DNA of 5,434 bases from JADDRA01 sp038233555 (lineage in GTDB: Bacteria > Actinomycetota > Acidimicrobiia > Acidimicrobiales > CADCSY01): positions 1-5,434 of the forward strand of contig JBBSLT010000164.1 of NCBI GenBank assembly GCA_038233555.1, read 5' to 3'. Within the stretch, counting starts at the first letter, position 1. Every line of letters starts with the position of its first letter. Positions 4,940 through 5,434 of this stretch are shown here, one piece after another. The notes beneath the pieces were generated by a model that did not search any database, was not told the DNA's origin, and worked only from the letters and a program-made list of their open reading frames with translations. Made by a program: the position numbers and the translations under genes.

Positions 4940-5434
4940 TTACGGGTGATCTGTCGGCAGCGACGGGACCGGCAGGCCTGTCTCGCTGAGCCGGTCCCGT
5001 CCGATCCTGCGGATGCCGGGCAGCTCGGCGATCGGGTCGGACAGGCGGGTCACGATCGGGCCAAGGATGGCCAGGAAGATGACGTACGTGGCCGACAGCG
5101 CACCGAGGCCCGGTTCGAGCCCGACGCCGAGCGTGGCGATGACGATCGAGAACTCGCCCCGTGCGATGAGCGCCGAACCGGCACGGAGGCAACCCCGCCG
5201 GGCGATGCCGGCCTGCTTGGCCGCCCACCACCCCGTCACGACCTTGGTCACGGCGGTGACCACGGCCAGCCCACCGGCGAGCAGTGCAACATCGGGGATG
5301 AGGGAGGGGTCCACCTGCAAGCCGAAGAAGACGAAGAACACTGCGGCGAAGAGGTTTCGAAGGGGCAGCAGAAGGGCGCGTCCGGCCGACGCTGCCTCGC
5401 CCGACAGCGAGACGCCGACGAGAAAGGCGCCCAC
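4940..5434 (-). CDS. CPA2-type cation/proton antiporter, C-terminal part (5' end outside window)
   Basis: The frame is open to the right edge and gives the last 164 residues of a protein normally near 380-420. GAFLVGVSLSG begins the visible part. Hydrophobic segments lie at about 21-40 (with FFVFFGLQVDP), 47-69 (with a conserved-type lysine, K64), 84-104 and 110-130. RGEFSIVIA at 92-100 is the hallmark of the KefB/KhtU branch of the Na+/H+ exchanger superfamily. The protein ends about 35 residues after the last helix, so it lacks a fused TrkA-N nucleotide-binding domain. In KhtTU-like systems a separate TrkA-C regulator precedes the antiporter, which here would lie beyond the right edge. It probably moves K+ or Na+ out of the cell in exchange for H+; the ion cannot be told from sequence. 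The GTG at 5434 is simply the first visible codon, not a proven start. Confidence 0.9.
   Translation of the reverse strand: MGAFLVGVSLSGEAASAGRALLLPLRNLFAAVFFVFFGLQVDPSLIPDVALLAGGLAVVTAVTKVVTGWWAAKQAGIARRGCLRAGSALIARGEFSIVIATLGVGLEPGLGALSATYVIFLAILGPIVTRLSDPIAELPGIRRIGRDRLSETGLPVPSLPTDHP

Noticed and set aside
1..5434. CRISPR array, insertion sequence, tRNA or rRNA
   Set aside because: I saw no regularly spaced repeats, no transposase motifs, no terminal inverted repeats with flanking duplications, and no tRNA- or rRNA-like segments.

Overview
The window is GC-rich (roughly two thirds G+C by eye), with GTG starts, short intergenic gaps and two start codons that sit directly behind TANNNT-type -10 boxes. 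This suggests a high-GC actinobacterium (Actinomycetota), possibly an acidimicrobial or related soil/aquatic lineage. No species is recognised.

Layout. Positions 1-1793 (minus) hold a nearly complete GMC-type flavoprotein oxidoreductase of the long-chain-alcohol-oxidase type, whose last codons lie beyond the left edge. It diverges across a 123-base promoter region from a plus-strand gene (1917-2774) for a [4Fe-4S] ferredoxin domain fused to a metallo-beta-lactamase-fold hydrolase. Directly behind that gene are two broken genes on the plus strand. The first (2784-2945) is the 5' stub of an endonuclease/exonuclease/phosphatase-family gene. The second (2955-3495) is an isocitrate lyase/PEP mutase-family gene whose middle third is missing, so that its two recognisable halves lie in different frames.

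The right half is all on the minus strand. It contains the end of a CPA2-type cation/proton antiporter (4940-5434, 5' end outside the window). Three bases downstream comes an MmcQ/YjbR-family protein (4547-4936). A roughly 400-base gap follows, holding several inverted repeats and perhaps a gene relic. Last is a three-helix membrane protein with a C-terminal DUF305 domain (3553-4146), which converges on the isocitrate lyase-like pseudogene.

How the genes may work together. The oxidoreductase and the ferredoxin-hydrolase share a divergent control region and both suggest redox chemistry, but the sequence does not show a common substrate. The antiporter and YjbR genes are probably one transcript. 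The DUF305 gene has its own Shine-Dalgarno and probably its own promoter. I see no mobile element, CRISPR array, tRNA or rRNA. The most notable signals are the two adjacent truncated genes, the atypical metal-site motif in the ferredoxin-hydrolase fusion, and the 11-bp inverted repeat upstream of the DUF305 gene. I did not find a convincing new multi-gene system.
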